Assembly (NCBI GenBank): GCA_002400365.1
Contig: DHFK01000122.1
Span: forward strand, 43,547-48,925
Source of the DNA: Anaerolineales bacterium UBA4826
Lineage (GTDB): Bacteria; Chloroflexota; Anaerolineae; UBA4142
Length of the DNA stretch: 5,379 nt
Reading direction: 5' to 3'
Below, piece after piece: positions 4,993-5,379 of the stretch. Position 1 is the stretch's first letter, and the number at the start of each line of letters is the position of its first letter. The notes below the pieces were generated by a model. It had not been told where the DNA came from and searched no databases. It worked only from the letters and a program-made list of their open reading frames with translations. Both the position numbers and the translations under genes were made by a program.

Positions 4993-5379
4993 CTACCGAT
5001 AATACCCATCTCGGATGCGCTCGTTCTCGCGCAACTTGAGCAGTCGCTCGATTCCGATCAACTCCAGGTACTCCGTGTGCGACTGGGTGGCGTACACGTA
5101 CTTGTCCAGGTACTCTTGCAGCCCCGCCTTGTCACGTGCCGCGGCGAAGAACTCGTCCAGGTGCGCCGCGTCGAAAGTATACAAGCCGGGCACCGTACCC
5201 GGGTGCGCGCCGAAAGGCGCGAGCACAACGGCGTCCACGAGGAAATATGGAATCGTCGTCAGGTTCGGGCTGCGCTTGATCTCTTCCGTCTCGATAATCT
5301 CTTCGGTCGAAATGATCACGCGCTTGGACGCCATCGCGGTTTCGAGCGGCGTGATGCTCGGCCCGAACACCCGCGCATT
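4993..5379 (-). CDS. Class I CoA-transferase subunit A, C-terminal part (glutaconate/3-oxoacid CoA-transferase type), cut by window edge
   Basis: The reading frame stays open through the right edge of the window (the last in-frame codons read N-A-R-V-F-G-P), so only the C-terminal 128 residues are visible and the start lies outside. The stop is TAG at 4995-4993. The segment resembles the C-terminal end of GctA/IpdA-type alpha subunits: an ISTEEI strand, the ETEEIKRSP stretch, then IPYFLVDAVV followed by PFGAHPGT, and an acidic helical tail. Family members are usually about 280-320 residues, so roughly half is missing. With subunit B it would form the heteromeric enzyme that moves CoA between acyl-CoA and a free carboxylic acid in the cytoplasm. 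The substrate cannot be read from this part. Subunit B follows 16 nt downstream. The family is well supported; the exact enzyme (glutaconate, 3-oxoadipate or other) is open. Confidence 0.85.
   Translation of the reverse strand, partial: NARVFGPSITPLETAMASKRVIISTEEIIETEEIKRSPNLTTIPYFLVDAVVLAPFGAHPGTVPGLYTFDAAHLDEFFAAARDKAGLQEYLDKYVYATQSHTEYLELIGIERLLKLRENERIRDGYYR

Noticed and set aside
4977..5009. Upstream start for CoA-transferase subunit B at 5009
   Set aside because: It would overlap the end of subunit A and has no good ribosome site, whereas GAGAGG is well placed for the ATG at 4976.

Overview
The window reads as one continuous stretch of bacterial chromosome from a GC-rich organism. All six genes lie on the minus strand, so transcription runs from high to low coordinates. 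In that order they are: the C-terminal part of a class I CoA-transferase subunit A (cut by the right edge), its partner subunit B, two adjacent family III (CaiB/BaiF) CoA-transferases, an acyl-CoA dehydrogenase and a short MaoC-type (R)-specific enoyl-CoA hydratase. Spacing is tight at the 5' end (16 nt, then a 1-nt stop/start overlap, then 29 nt) and looser downstream (82 and 86 nt). This fits a single operon, though no promoter is visible.

The genes form a coherent acyl-CoA catabolic set. The CoA-transferases would activate one or more carboxylic acids, the dehydrogenase would introduce an alpha,beta double bond, and the MaoC protein would hydrate it to a 3-hydroxyacyl-CoA. Two adjacent CaiB-family genes of nearly equal length recall the two-subunit family III enzymes BbsEF (benzylsuccinate) and SmtAB (malate, Chloroflexus). 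A dicarboxylic or branched acid is therefore a reasonable but unproven substrate class. No thiolase or 3-hydroxyacyl-CoA dehydrogenase is in view, so the pathway is incomplete here.

The most unusual feature is the gene junctions. Every junction from the end of the first CaiB gene onward carries a different short repeat with a 7- or 8-nt period: direct heptads (2981-3008), opposed heptads forming a long hairpin (1720-1787), opposed octads forming a hairpin (493-551), and direct octads entering the left edge (1-26). Stop codons, and in one case the start region, lie inside these repeats. The two junctions at the subunit A/B end have none.

The organism cannot be named from sequence alone. The gene content, high GC and heptad/octad intergenic repeats are compatible with an uncultured Chloroflexota-like (Anaerolineae-type) bacterium, but this is an impression from memory. 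No RNA genes, mobile elements, CRISPR arrays or gene-free stretch over 300 bases are present. No new defence or mobile system was found. The points most worth following are the junction repeats and the atypical catalytic-base position of the acyl-CoA dehydrogenase.
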